Of a stretch of 32,958 nucleotides of DNA, positions 17,341-25,248 are shown piece by piece. The notes under the pieces are model-generated. The model was not told the origin of the DNA and did no database searches. It worked only from the letters and a program-made list of their open reading frames with translations. The DNA is from Cyclobacteriaceae bacterium (GTDB taxonomy: Bacteria; Bacteroidota; Bacteroidia; Cytophagales; Cyclobacteriaceae), in assembly GCA_025455015.1 (NCBI GenBank), contig JALONI010000028.1:1-32958 (forward strand), written 5' to 3'. Each line of letters begins with the position of its first letter. The first letter of the stretch is position 1. The translations under genes were made by a program, and so were the position numbers.

Positions 17341-18578
17341 TGGCCGCGCAACTCATCGGCCCGTTTTTGCAACTGGTCACGCTGCGTCACTTACCCTTGC
17401 GCGGTGCTTTACGCGATCATCAAATGGAAGTGATTGCCAACGGGGCACTCCTGTTGGAGAACGATATCATACAAGCCGTGGGTACGTTCGAAGCGCTGTG
17501 GCCCATGGCAAAAAAGCAAAAAGCGGTGGTGCACGAAATCACCGTACCCTCGGTGGCCCTGCCGGGGATGGTAGACGCCCACACGCATAGTTGCTTTGCC
17601 GGTACTCGCGCGGGCGACTACGCCCTTCGGAATGCGGGCGCATCCTATCAACAAATTGCCCAGGCGGGCGGAGGCATTTGGGATACGGTGCAGAAGACGC
17701 GTCAACAAACCCAACACGAACTGGCGCGCGTGACCGCAGCGCGCGCCACCCAGTTGTTGCGCGAAGGTATCACCACCCTGGAAATAAAGAGTGGATATGG
17801 ACTTTCGGTCGATGACGAGTTAAAGATCCTTCGCGCGGTTCGGGAAGCACAGCGGGCCACGGATGCCGATTGCATAACCACCTGCCTGGCGGCACACACG
17901 TTACCCAACGATTTCCCGGGCGACCATGCGCACTATTTGCATTGGATGGGTGACGTACTGCTGCCCATTGTAAAAAGGGAATCGCTGGCCAGCCGCGTGG
18001 ATGCATTCGTGGATGACGTGGCGTTCAAGCCGGCCCTTGCCCACGACTTTCTGGTTCGCGCAAAAGCCATGGGCTTTGACCTCACCCTCCATGCCGATCA
18101 GTTTTCAACCGGAGGCAGCGCTTTGGCCGTTGCCCTCGGTGCCGTCAGTGCCGATCATTTGGAGGCTAGTGGCGAGCGTGAAATAGAAGCGCTGGCCAAA
18201 AGTGATGTGGTGGCAGTTGCACTGCCGGGTGCATCGTTGGGACTTGGCTGTGCGTTCGCGCCTGCCCGGAAACTGTTGGATGCCGGTGCCAAGGTGGCCA
18301 TCGCCAGCGACTGGAACCCCGGCTCCGCTCCGATGGGCGACCTGCTGATGCAAGCCAGCGTTTTGGGTGCATTTCAGAAATTGTCCAATGCAGAAGTATG
18401 GAGTGCGATCACCTTCCGGGCGGCACACGCTTTGCGCCTGGCGGATCGGGGCGTGTTGGATAACGGTGCCAAAGCTGATATCATGTCGTTTGCGGTGGCC
18501 GACTATCGCGAGATCACCTACTGGCAGGGAAAACTGAAACCTTCGATCGTCTGGAAAAATGGAAAGCGGATTAACTGA
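17340..18578 (+). CDS. hutI: Imidazolonepropionase
   Basis: A 412-residue amidohydrolase for the third step of histidine breakdown: hydrolysis of 4-imidazolone-5-propionate to N-formimino-L-glutamate. The metal site is visible as VDAHTHSCFAG (His81 and His83). Later come AGGGIWDTVQKTR, EIKSGYGL, LHADQFSTGGSALA with the third metal-binding histidine, and ASDWNPGSAPMGDLL with the conserved aspartate. The ATG at 17340 overlaps the hutU stop, and the last 20 bases overlap the start of hutG, so all three genes are probably translationally coupled. Length and motif order are normal for the family and no damage is seen. Confidence 0.97.
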   Translation: MAAQLIGPFLQLVTLRHLPLRGALRDHQMEVIANGALLLENDIIQAVGTFEALWPMAKKQKAVVHEITVPSVALPGMVDAHTHSCFAGTRAGDYALRNAGASYQQIAQAGGGIWDTVQKTRQQTQHELARVTAARATQLLREGITTLEIKSGYGLSVDDELKILRAVREAQRATDADCITTCLAAHTLPNDFPGDHAHYLHWMGDVLLPIVKRESLASRVDAFVDDVAFKPALAHDFLVRAKAMGFDLTLHADQFSTGGSALAVALGAVSADHLEASGEREIEALAKSDVVAVALPGASLGLGCAFAPARKLLDAGAKVAIASDWNPGSAPMGDLLMQASVLGAFQKLSNAEVWSAITFRAAHALRLADRGVLDNGAKADIMSFAVADYREITYWQGKLKPSIVWKNGKRIN

Positions 18579-19539
18579 GCTTGCGCACCACCGCTATGCA
18601 GGTGCTAACCTTGCGCTGTGGCGTGGCCGCCTCGATGCCGAGGCCAACGGGGAGGCGTGGTACTGGCATCAGGTGGTGCAGCCGCTGGAGTTGACGCGCG
18701 AGCGGCCAGCGCAGAACAGCATTGTAGTGGTAGGCTGTTGCACGGACGAAGGCGTAAAAAGAAATCAAGGTCGCGCGGGGGCTGCCGCAGCGCCCGATGC
18801 CATCCGCACTTTTCTCGCATCCTTGCCCCATCATTTTGAATCACAACTGCGTGTATGCGATGCGGGCAACCTCTTGCAACCGGACGATAACTTAGAGAAA
18901 ACACATGACGCAATTGAAGCGGTGGTGACACAGCTCATCCAGGCAAACTGTTTTCCGGTGTTGCTGGGGGGCGGGCACGACATAGCCTATCCGCACGTAC
19001 GGGGCATTCAAAAAGCACTGGGCGCCAAAACGAAAATCGGGATCATCAATTTTGATGCGCACTTCGATTTGCGAGATCATTCCGTCCGCCACTCGGGCAC
19101 CCCGTTTTTTCAAATCGCGCAGGAGAACATCGGTCGGTTTCACTACCTGTGCCTGGGCATTCAAACCTTCAGCAATACTCCGTTTCATTTCAAGCGCGCA
19201 AGGGAACTAGGCGTTGAAACGATCGCGAGCGAACACTTTGCCATGCCCTACTGGGAACACATCCAGCGGAAGCTGACAGACTTCATGGATCGTGTTGAGC
19301 ACCTGTACGTCACGGTGGATATGGACGGATTTGCCTCCGCCTATGCTCCGGGAGTCAGTGCTCCCTCACCGCTGGGTTTTGTTCCTGATGTAGTCCTCGC
19401 TTCGCTTCAGCTCATTGCCCGATCGGGGAAACTGGTAAGTTTGGACGTAGTGGAGTGTAATCCCTTGTTTGATGTGGATGGCCGCACCGCCCGGTTGGCT
19501 GCGCGCCTGATCGCACATACGGTTGCTTTAAAACGTTAA
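18559..19539 (+). CDS. hutG: Formimidoylglutamase (arginase family)
   Basis: A 326-residue manganese-dependent ureohydrolase, expected to hydrolyse N-formimino-L-glutamate to glutamate and formamide, the last step of histidine use. Arginase-family metal motifs are present in order: GGGHDIAYP, NFDAHFDLRD and VTVDMDGFASAYAPG. The segment SAPSPLGF is typical of the HutG branch rather than of agmatinase or arginase. The ATG at 18559 lies inside the end of hutI (20-base overlap). Alternative later starts would remove the conserved N-terminal region, so I keep this one. Immediately downstream, four bases after the stop, is the alpha-hydroxy-acid oxidase gene. hutH is not in the window. Confidence 0.93.
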   Translation: MESGLTELAHHRYAGANLALWRGRLDAEANGEAWYWHQVVQPLELTRERPAQNSIVVVGCCTDEGVKRNQGRAGAAAAPDAIRTFLASLPHHFESQLRVCDAGNLLQPDDNLEKTHDAIEAVVTQLIQANCFPVLLGGGHDIAYPHVRGIQKALGAKTKIGIINFDAHFDLRDHSVRHSGTPFFQIAQENIGRFHYLCLGIQTFSNTPFHFKRARELGVETIASEHFAMPYWEHIQRKLTDFMDRVEHLYVTVDMDGFASAYAPGVSAPSPLGFVPDVVLASLQLIARSGKLVSLDVVECNPLFDVDGRTARLAARLIAHTVALKR

Positions 19540-19543
19540 CACC

Positions 19544-20812
19544 ATGGTACAAAACAATGCTGAATCGGCCGCCCATTGGCAAAAGGAAATTTATTTGAAT
19601 GGATTTGCGGGCCAGCGGCTGCGCGTGGCCGTTGCTCCGGGCGCACTGGAGCAACAAGCCCGCACCGCCATGTCGCCCGAGGCCTTTGCGTACATAGCCG
19701 GAGGAGCCGGGTTGGAAAGTACCGTGCAAAACAATCGGTCGGCTTTTGAGAAGTACAAAATCGTGCCGCGCATGTTGCGCGATGTGAGCGTGCGAAGCAC
19801 CGCGATAGAGATTTTTGGGCAGACCTACGCTGCGCCCGTGTTCTTGGCACCCGTGGGCGTGTTGGAGTTGGTGAACCCGCAAGCCGATGTAGCCGTGGCG
19901 CAAGCCGCACACGCCATGCGCGTGCCCTACATTTTTTCCAACCAGGCCAGCAAACCCATGGAAGAGGCTGCCCGCGCCATGGGCGATACACCGTTTTGGT
20001 TTCAGTTGTATTGGAGCAAGTCGCGCGAGCTGGTGGCCAGTTTTGTGCAGCGTGCCGAACGGTGTGGCTGCCGGGCCATCGCGGTAACGCTGGACACCAC
20101 CATGCTGGGCTGGCGTACCCGCGATCTCGACATCGCCTACCTTCCGTTTTTGGAGGGCAAAGGCATTGCTCAGTACACCTCCGACCCTGTATTTCAAAAA
20201 CTGATGGACGAGCCATCGCCTCCCGCGGAGAGGCGAACGCCCACCTGGCACTCGGTGGCCGGGTTGGTCAGCATGACGCACAACTACCCGGGCAACAATT
20301 TTCTGGCAAAGCTTTTTTCGGGCCGCCCGCTCAAGGCTGTGCGGAAGTTTGTGTCGCTGTATTCAAACCCCGCGCTCACGTGGGACGATCTCTCGTTTTT
20401 GCGCCAGCACACCAAGCTCCCCATTTTGTTAAAGGGCATCCTTCACCCCGATGATGCACGCAAGGCCCTCGACTATGGTATGGACGGCATCGTGATCTCC
20501 AACCACGGGGGCCGCCAGGTAGACGGTGCCGTGGGCACGTTGGATATGCTGCCGGCCATTCGGGAAGCCGTGGGGGCGCGCATGCCGCTTTTGTTAGACG
20601 GGGGCATCCGGGGTGGTGCCGATGTGTTCAAAGCATTGGCGTTGGGCGCCACGGCCGTGTGCATCGGGCGGCCCTACGCGTACGGCTTGGCCATAGGCGG
20701 AGCGCAGGGCGTACAGGAGGTGGTACAAAACCTACTGGCGGATTTTGAGCTAACAATGGGGTTGGCGGGGTGTACACGTGTTCGCGAAATAAATGAGAAT
20801 TCTTTAACTTAA
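19544..20812 (+). CDS. FMN-dependent alpha-hydroxy-acid oxidising enzyme (lactate oxidase/monooxygenase-like)
   Basis: A 422-residue flavoprotein of the glycolate oxidase and lactate dehydrogenase family. The single FMN-binding TIM barrel shows SPEAFAYIAGGAG, FLAPVG, FQLYW, VTLDTTMLGWRTRD, the catalytic SNHGGRQVDG (His321) and LLDGGIRGGADVFKALALGA. It would oxidise an L-2-hydroxy acid, perhaps lactate. The somewhat longer N-terminus and the TLDTTMLGWRTRDL segment resemble lactate 2-monooxygenase-like proteins, but substrate and electron acceptor cannot be read from sequence. It starts four bases after hutG and so appears to be the fourth gene of the hut transcript. It is GC-rich like the hut genes, whereas the gene starting five bases later is clearly AT-richer. 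Confidence 0.9.
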   Translation: MVQNNAESAAHWQKEIYLNGFAGQRLRVAVAPGALEQQARTAMSPEAFAYIAGGAGLESTVQNNRSAFEKYKIVPRMLRDVSVRSTAIEIFGQTYAAPVFLAPVGVLELVNPQADVAVAQAAHAMRVPYIFSNQASKPMEEAARAMGDTPFWFQLYWSKSRELVASFVQRAERCGCRAIAVTLDTTMLGWRTRDLDIAYLPFLEGKGIAQYTSDPVFQKLMDEPSPPAERRTPTWHSVAGLVSMTHNYPGNNFLAKLFSGRPLKAVRKFVSLYSNPALTWDDLSFLRQHTKLPILLKGILHPDDARKALDYGMDGIVISNHGGRQVDGAVGTLDMLPAIREAVGARMPLLLDGGIRGGADVFKALALGATAVCIGRPYAYGLAIGGAQGVQEVVQNLLADFELTMGLAGCTRVREINENSLT

Positions 20813-20817
20813 CGCTC

Positions 20818-21153
20818 ATGCAAGAAAACGCAGCGCCATGGACCGGGCTGGTAAATCAGCTTTTTGAGCTAGAACAGCGTCTGAAGCCAAAAAAAGAAAT
20901 CATCGATACGACTCGCCAATTTGATCGGATACGAATCCATCTGGAAGAGTTAGGCATTAAATACCATAACCCCGCTAACGAGGGTTACCAAGAAACGAGG
21001 ACCGATTGCGAGGCATCGGTTGTAGGAGACTACCTGGAGGGCAAAATGGTTATTTCGAGGGTAATCAAGCCGATCATCTATCGAGTAGTGGAAAGCAAAA
21101 CAGTTATACTTCAGCGAGCAATCGTTGTGGTCGAATCTTGTAAGGACCAATGA
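20818..21153 (+). CDS. Miniature GrpE-like protein, probable Hsp70 partner
   Basis: A small protein of 111 residues. Residues 8-50 are predicted helical and charged (QLFELEQRLKPKKEII and RIRIHLEELGIK). Residues 50-111 look like the beta domain of GrpE: HNPANEGYQETRTDCEAS followed by VISRVIKPIIYRVVES and the closing strand LQRAIVVVES, which parallels the VLRPAxVxVS end of GrpE. True GrpE is about 180-200 residues with a long dimerising helix; here nearly all of that helix is missing. Its stop overlaps the Hsp70 start (ATGA), so the two are translationally coupled, which is the strongest argument for a nucleotide-exchange or docking role. It begins five bases after the oxidase gene but differs in base composition. 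The GrpE assignment is inference from pattern and context; no search was possible. Confidence 0.6.
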   Translation: MQENAAPWTGLVNQLFELEQRLKPKKEIIDTTRQFDRIRIHLEELGIKYHNPANEGYQETRTDCEASVVGDYLEGKMVISRVIKPIIYRVVESKTVILQRAIVVVESCKDQ

Positions 21154-23657
21154 ATACCATCAATTTTGGCATTGACTTAGGGACTACCAATTCCTTGGTG
21201 GCGCGTTTTTCGAATGGAAAAGTCGAGATTTTCAAACATCCCGTGGGGTTGAAGGATACTCTTCCGTCCGTGGTCGCATTTCGAACCAACCGCGTGCTGG
21301 TGGGTGACAAGGCGCGAGAATTATTGGAGAAAGATGGACGGAATGTATTCGCGGGATTCAAGCGAAAAATGGGCACTTCAGAGTCTTTTTTTGTTCCCGT
21401 TTTACAGAAATCCATCAGCCCAATCGAGTTATCGAAAATGGTATTGCAGGAATTGCGAACGTTCATTTATGATGGTTCACAACCCGAATCAGTCGTTATT
21501 ACCATTCCAGCCTCCTTTGATACTATTCAATCAAATGCCACAAAAAAAGCCGGGCATGAAGCTGGCTTTAAGGAAGTGGTTCTGCTGCAAGAGCCCATCG
21601 CAGCTTGTCTGGCATTTGCCAACAAACATGAGCTCTCGCTGGAAGATGGAAATTGGTTGGTGTATGACTTGGGCGGAGGAACGTTTGATGTAGCCATTAT
21701 TCGTATTGAAAATAGTGAGCTAAAAGTAGTAGATCACAAAGGTGATAATTACCTCGGTGGCTTGGATTTTGATAATCTTCTGGTTGAACGTGTATTGCTG
21801 CCCCAAATCGCAGATACTCACAGTGATTTGGATCAATTCATGGAAAACTCATTTCGCGCGAGTCTTGAGTTTCAGCGGGTGTTTCAGCTATTACTGTTTA
21901 AGGCCGAAGAAGCAAAGAAGGAGCTCTCGAGTAATGACCATACGGAAATTGAGATCACTTTACCACTGCCCAGTGATGAAGAGAAAGATGTTTTGCTTTC
22001 TGTTTCCAGAGAGCAATTCAACGCTTGCATTGGGGCAAAAGTGGAGTACAGTATTTCTTTGGTAAAGGAGTTGTTGGAATCCAATCAGTTGTTGCCTTCT
22101 GATGTTAAGCAAGTGGTGCTGGTGGGTGGCAGTACGTATATTCCCTTTGTTAGAGAGTCCATTGAACGTTTGTTGGGGATTTCGGTTAATACTACGGTTG
22201 ACCCAACAACGGCCGTGGTGGTGGGGGCTGGTTACTACGCTGGCACCAAACGTGCTATGCTCGCTCCCCTTCGTTCTACAACAAAGCCAGAGGTACAGGC
22301 ACAGCCGTTCTTGCCTGTGGTGAATCTATCTTATCTGAAGACATCAACGGAGCAGGAAGAACTGATTATGGCATCCTTGGATAAGCCTTTCGAGGGTTTT
22401 TATCGCATTACGCGGGAAGATGGGGGTTTTGATAGCGGGCTGCTGCCGGCCGCACAGAAACTAAGGCAATACGTACCGCTACTTAGCGGCCAACTCAATC
22501 GGTTTGCGCTTAAGCTATATGATCTCAATCAAAACCCAGTCCCCGTTAGCGTACCCGTTGTAGAAGTCACGCAAGGTAAGTTTAGCGTGCAAGGTCAGCC
22601 GCTGCCCAACGATATTTGCTTAGAGGTGGACGATGTTGAGGAAAAGCGAACAAAGCTGGAAGTTATTTTTTTGAAAAATAGTATATTACCCTTGGAGAAG
22701 ACGGTTTATCGCGAACTGTCTAAGACCATTCGAAAAGATGGAAGCGATAGACTGATCGTGAATATCCTGGAGGGCGATAAGTTTGCACTTCCGTCAACCA
22801 ATCAGGTTATTGGATTGATTGAAATCGGTCCAGAGCGACTCACGCAGGACTTGATTAAAGGGTCAGATTTAGAGATCAAAATTCAGATTTCAGAGAGTCG
22901 TGAAATCAGTATCTCGGTTTTTGTAAGTATTTCCGAGCAGGAGTTTAAGGAGGTGTTTAGCCCGTCCGAACGGTACGTCAGCTTACAGAAGTTACACGAA
23001 GAGATTGATACATTAATTCTTCAAATGAAGCACGATGTCAAAGATTATGAGCAAACCGAGGATTTTGAAATCGCGGGAAAGATAAATCAGTACCTGGAAG
23101 AGGCAATTGCGGTGAAGCAAGAATTGGACAAGAGCGTTGACGCTGTAAATACAGACGAAAAATACCACCTTCAAGAGCGAAAAAGGCGGATAGCTCAGAA
23201 GTTTGATCAGTTGGATCGTTTCAAGAAGTTGTCGTTGTTGCGCCATGAGTACTTTGAGATGAAGCAAAATATCGAAAGCTTTTTCCGTGACGACATTACC
23301 AGAAATAAATTTGAGTCCGAATATCTTACCATAAGCAAAAATGAAAGCGCTTTCTTGAAGGTAGAAAGTACCTTATTGATTGAAGGGAAGGTTAGAGAAC
23401 TCAGGATCCTCCGCAGTAAATTAATTTTGAATTCAAAAGATCATTTGATCTCATTGTACTTTAACTTAGCCCAAGTCGATCGGCAGGCCTATTCCGACAA
23501 GCGGATGGCGGCCGTATTCATTGAACAGGGTGAAAAGGCCTTAGAGCGGCAAAACTATGATGAATTGAAGATGGTGAATATCGCGCTGTTGAACCTGCTT
23601 CCGGATGATGACGCCAGAAAAGTGAATAGAAATTTTATGGGTACGGGTATTGGATAA
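21150..23657 (+). CDS. Atypical, enlarged Hsp70 (DnaK-like) chaperone
   Basis: An 835-residue Hsp70, about 200 residues longer than DnaK. The ATPase domain (about 1-372) is complete: GIDLGTTNS (residues 7-15), QEPIAACLAFA, DLGGGTFDVAI (Asp173; Thr178 matches the catalytic Thr199 of DnaK), GDNYLGGLDFD and VVLVGGSTYIP (Gly326-Ser328). Instead of a short linker there is an insertion of roughly 115 residues (about 375-490) with the motifs REDGGFDSG and GQPLPNDICLEVDD. A substrate-binding beta domain follows (about 490-600, VNILEGD at 537). Then comes a charged, helical C-terminal region of about 230 residues, longer than the DnaK lid and without an EEVD-like tail. It is coupled to the upstream mini-GrpE, and its stop lies one base from that of a convergent membrane-protein gene. 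It should bind ATP and peptide; clients are unknown. From memory these inserted motifs mark a Bacteroidota Hsp70 subfamily, but I could not check this. Confidence 0.88.
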   Translation: MNTINFGIDLGTTNSLVARFSNGKVEIFKHPVGLKDTLPSVVAFRTNRVLVGDKARELLEKDGRNVFAGFKRKMGTSESFFVPVLQKSISPIELSKMVLQELRTFIYDGSQPESVVITIPASFDTIQSNATKKAGHEAGFKEVVLLQEPIAACLAFANKHELSLEDGNWLVYDLGGGTFDVAIIRIENSELKVVDHKGDNYLGGLDFDNLLVERVLLPQIADTHSDLDQFMENSFRASLEFQRVFQLLLFKAEEAKKELSSNDHTEIEITLPLPSDEEKDVLLSVSREQFNACIGAKVEYSISLVKELLESNQLLPSDVKQVVLVGGSTYIPFVRESIERLLGISVNTTVDPTTAVVVGAGYYAGTKRAMLAPLRSTTKPEVQAQPFLPVVNLSYLKTSTEQEELIMASLDKPFEGFYRITREDGGFDSGLLPAAQKLRQYVPLLSGQLNRFALKLYDLNQNPVPVSVPVVEVTQGKFSVQGQPLPNDICLEVDDVEEKRTKLEVIFLKNSILPLEKTVYRELSKTIRKDGSDRLIVNILEGDKFALPSTNQVIGLIEIGPERLTQDLIKGSDLEIKIQISESREISISVFVSISEQEFKEVFSPSERYVSLQKLHEEIDTLILQMKHDVKDYEQTEDFEIAGKINQYLEEAIAVKQELDKSVDAVNTDEKYHLQERKRRIAQKFDQLDRFKKLSLLRHEYFEMKQNIESFFRDDITRNKFESEYLTISKNESAFLKVESTLLIEGKVRELRILRSKLILNSKDHLISLYFNLAQVDRQAYSDKRMAAVFIEQGEKALERQNYDELKMVNIALLNLLPDDDARKVNRNFMGTGIG

Positions 23658-23658
23658 G

Positions 23659-25185
23659 TTATTGCAGCTGTTTCAAAACTCCGTTGGATACGCTAACACG
23701 AAACACTTCCGGCCCCGGACTTTCGAAGGTGAACTCAACATCCGAGCTGGCAGTATTGTTGAAAGACCATTGCGTATTTGCGTATAGAAGCGAAGTGGAG
23801 TCAACGTGATGGTACGCTCCCGTTAAAAGAAGTTTTGTTTCGCGCCTGTCTTGGGGAGATGTGTAGGTGAATGGTTGAGGTTTCCAGGTATTTCCGGGAT
23901 AGAAAACAAATTTGCACATACGAGTAATCTTCACTGAATGTGACTCACCTTTCGGCACGTGGGTACTGTACAAGTGGCTCTGTACCGATATCAAAATTGT
24001 GGCGTCATAGTTCGAGTTGTTTTGAAAGACGGCCGATACCATCGGTAATTTGTGCATGGTAGCGAAGCGAGTAATGTTTGTGGCCGGTTTAAACAAGGGC
24101 GAGTAGGGGTTGGGCAAGTTACCCGTAATCGTGGTTTGCGTGGGAAAATTAATAGAGTCAAGATTCATTTTCACAAGACTGTCAAGGTAGTGTTGGAAAT
24201 GGCTTAGTTGCAGCGAATAAGCCCGGCCGCCCGTGGCTGCGTCTAGGGCCTCGTCAAGGGTTCGATAGGTGAATTCCTTTTGGGCCACCGGTTTGGATTT
24301 TGAGCAGCTTCGAAGGGCGGGAATGAGAAAGAGAAAGAGTGCAATGAGAATGATAACATTTATGTAGCCAAACGATTTTGTTTCGGGGGTGGTGGCTTGG
24401 TTAACCTGATTTCCAAAAACACGTAGGTTTTGTCGTATCGTTTCTTTGATGTGCTCCTCGCAATTGAGTCCAACAAGACATTGATGGATGCCATGACAAA
24501 AGTCATTGTATTTTTTTGTTTGGATCTTTACACAAAGATTTACCAAAACGATCGCTAACTCATCACGAATACTTTTTAAATTGTCGGGTATGGCGTTTAG
24601 GAATTGAATGAAACGGTAGTCAATAAAGCGAAGGTTCTCCTGAACAAATTTTTCGGGGTGATTGGTGGCATCGCGAACCTCTGTACAAAGCCGTTCAAGG
24701 GCGCCACGTAGCTTCCGGAAGATTTGATCCGTTGCCGAATCAGGTAGTAGTTCAGCTGCTGTGAGTAGGTACTTGCCGGTGACAAAGTCTTTCTTGACGA
24801 AGGATTGGTGCAGGGCTTTACTTAACAGGGGTATCAACCGCGGTGCTAGGAATTGTTGAAATTCAGCAAAGGATGGGTGATACCTGTAGGTGTGGTCGAA
24901 AACAGGTTCTATGGCTGTGGTATCGCCAGTTAAAAGTCTTTTTAAACCTTCGTTTTTCTCGAGCCATTGGAAGAACAGAAAATGATTAGCGGGTAGGGCC
25001 GTGTTTAATAGCTCCAGTATGTCGTTTCGGGTATATCGCTCGTTTTCGATTAGAAGGTACCCCGCGTTTTCGAGATCGAGCTCGATAAGCAGGCGCTTTT
25101 GAGCCTTTAATAGATCGGCTTGCTGAATGGCCTTGGAGTCAGTTTGAGCATGACGAAGCAGTGCTAGCGGTGATTTGAAGTTCAT
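23659..25185 (-). CDS. Membrane protein of unknown function with C-terminal beta-rich domain, Hsp70-linked
   Basis: A 508-residue protein not confidently recognised. Residues 1-270 are mostly helical, beginning with a small domain (KAQKRLLIELDLENA, ENERYTRNDILELLN) and continuing with LRFIDYRFIQFLNAIPDN. One transmembrane helix lies at about 274-293 (VIILIALFLFLIPAL). Residues 295-508 are beta-rich (NNSNYDATILISVQSHLYSTHVPKG split across strands, ending near FESPGPEVFRVSV). There is no signal peptide, so the N-terminal part is probably cytosolic and the end periplasmic, although Lys and Arg after the helix leave orientation uncertain. The first 290 residues are homologous along their length to the next gene on this strand. 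I recall a similar beta domain on J-domain proteins of Bacteroidota, but no HPD motif is present here. Start: ATG at 25185, with TTG two codons upstream as an alternative. Confidence 0.75.
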   Translation of the reverse strand: MNFKSPLALLRHAQTDSKAIQQADLLKAQKRLLIELDLENAGYLLIENERYTRNDILELLNTALPANHFLFFQWLEKNEGLKRLLTGDTTAIEPVFDHTYRYHPSFAEFQQFLAPRLIPLLSKALHQSFVKKDFVTGKYLLTAAELLPDSATDQIFRKLRGALERLCTEVRDATNHPEKFVQENLRFIDYRFIQFLNAIPDNLKSIRDELAIVLVNLCVKIQTKKYNDFCHGIHQCLVGLNCEEHIKETIRQNLRVFGNQVNQATTPETKSFGYINVIILIALFLFLIPALRSCSKSKPVAQKEFTYRTLDEALDAATGGRAYSLQLSHFQHYLDSLVKMNLDSINFPTQTTITGNLPNPYSPLFKPATNITRFATMHKLPMVSAVFQNNSNYDATILISVQSHLYSTHVPKGESHSVKITRMCKFVFYPGNTWKPQPFTYTSPQDRRETKLLLTGAYHHVDSTSLLYANTQWSFNNTASSDVEFTFESPGPEVFRVSVSNGVLKQLQ

Positions 25186-25248
25186 GAGCAAGGAGATTCT
25201 GACGGTAGCGGCCTCATTTTTCGTTCTTCTACAGGCTGTTTTGGTTGG

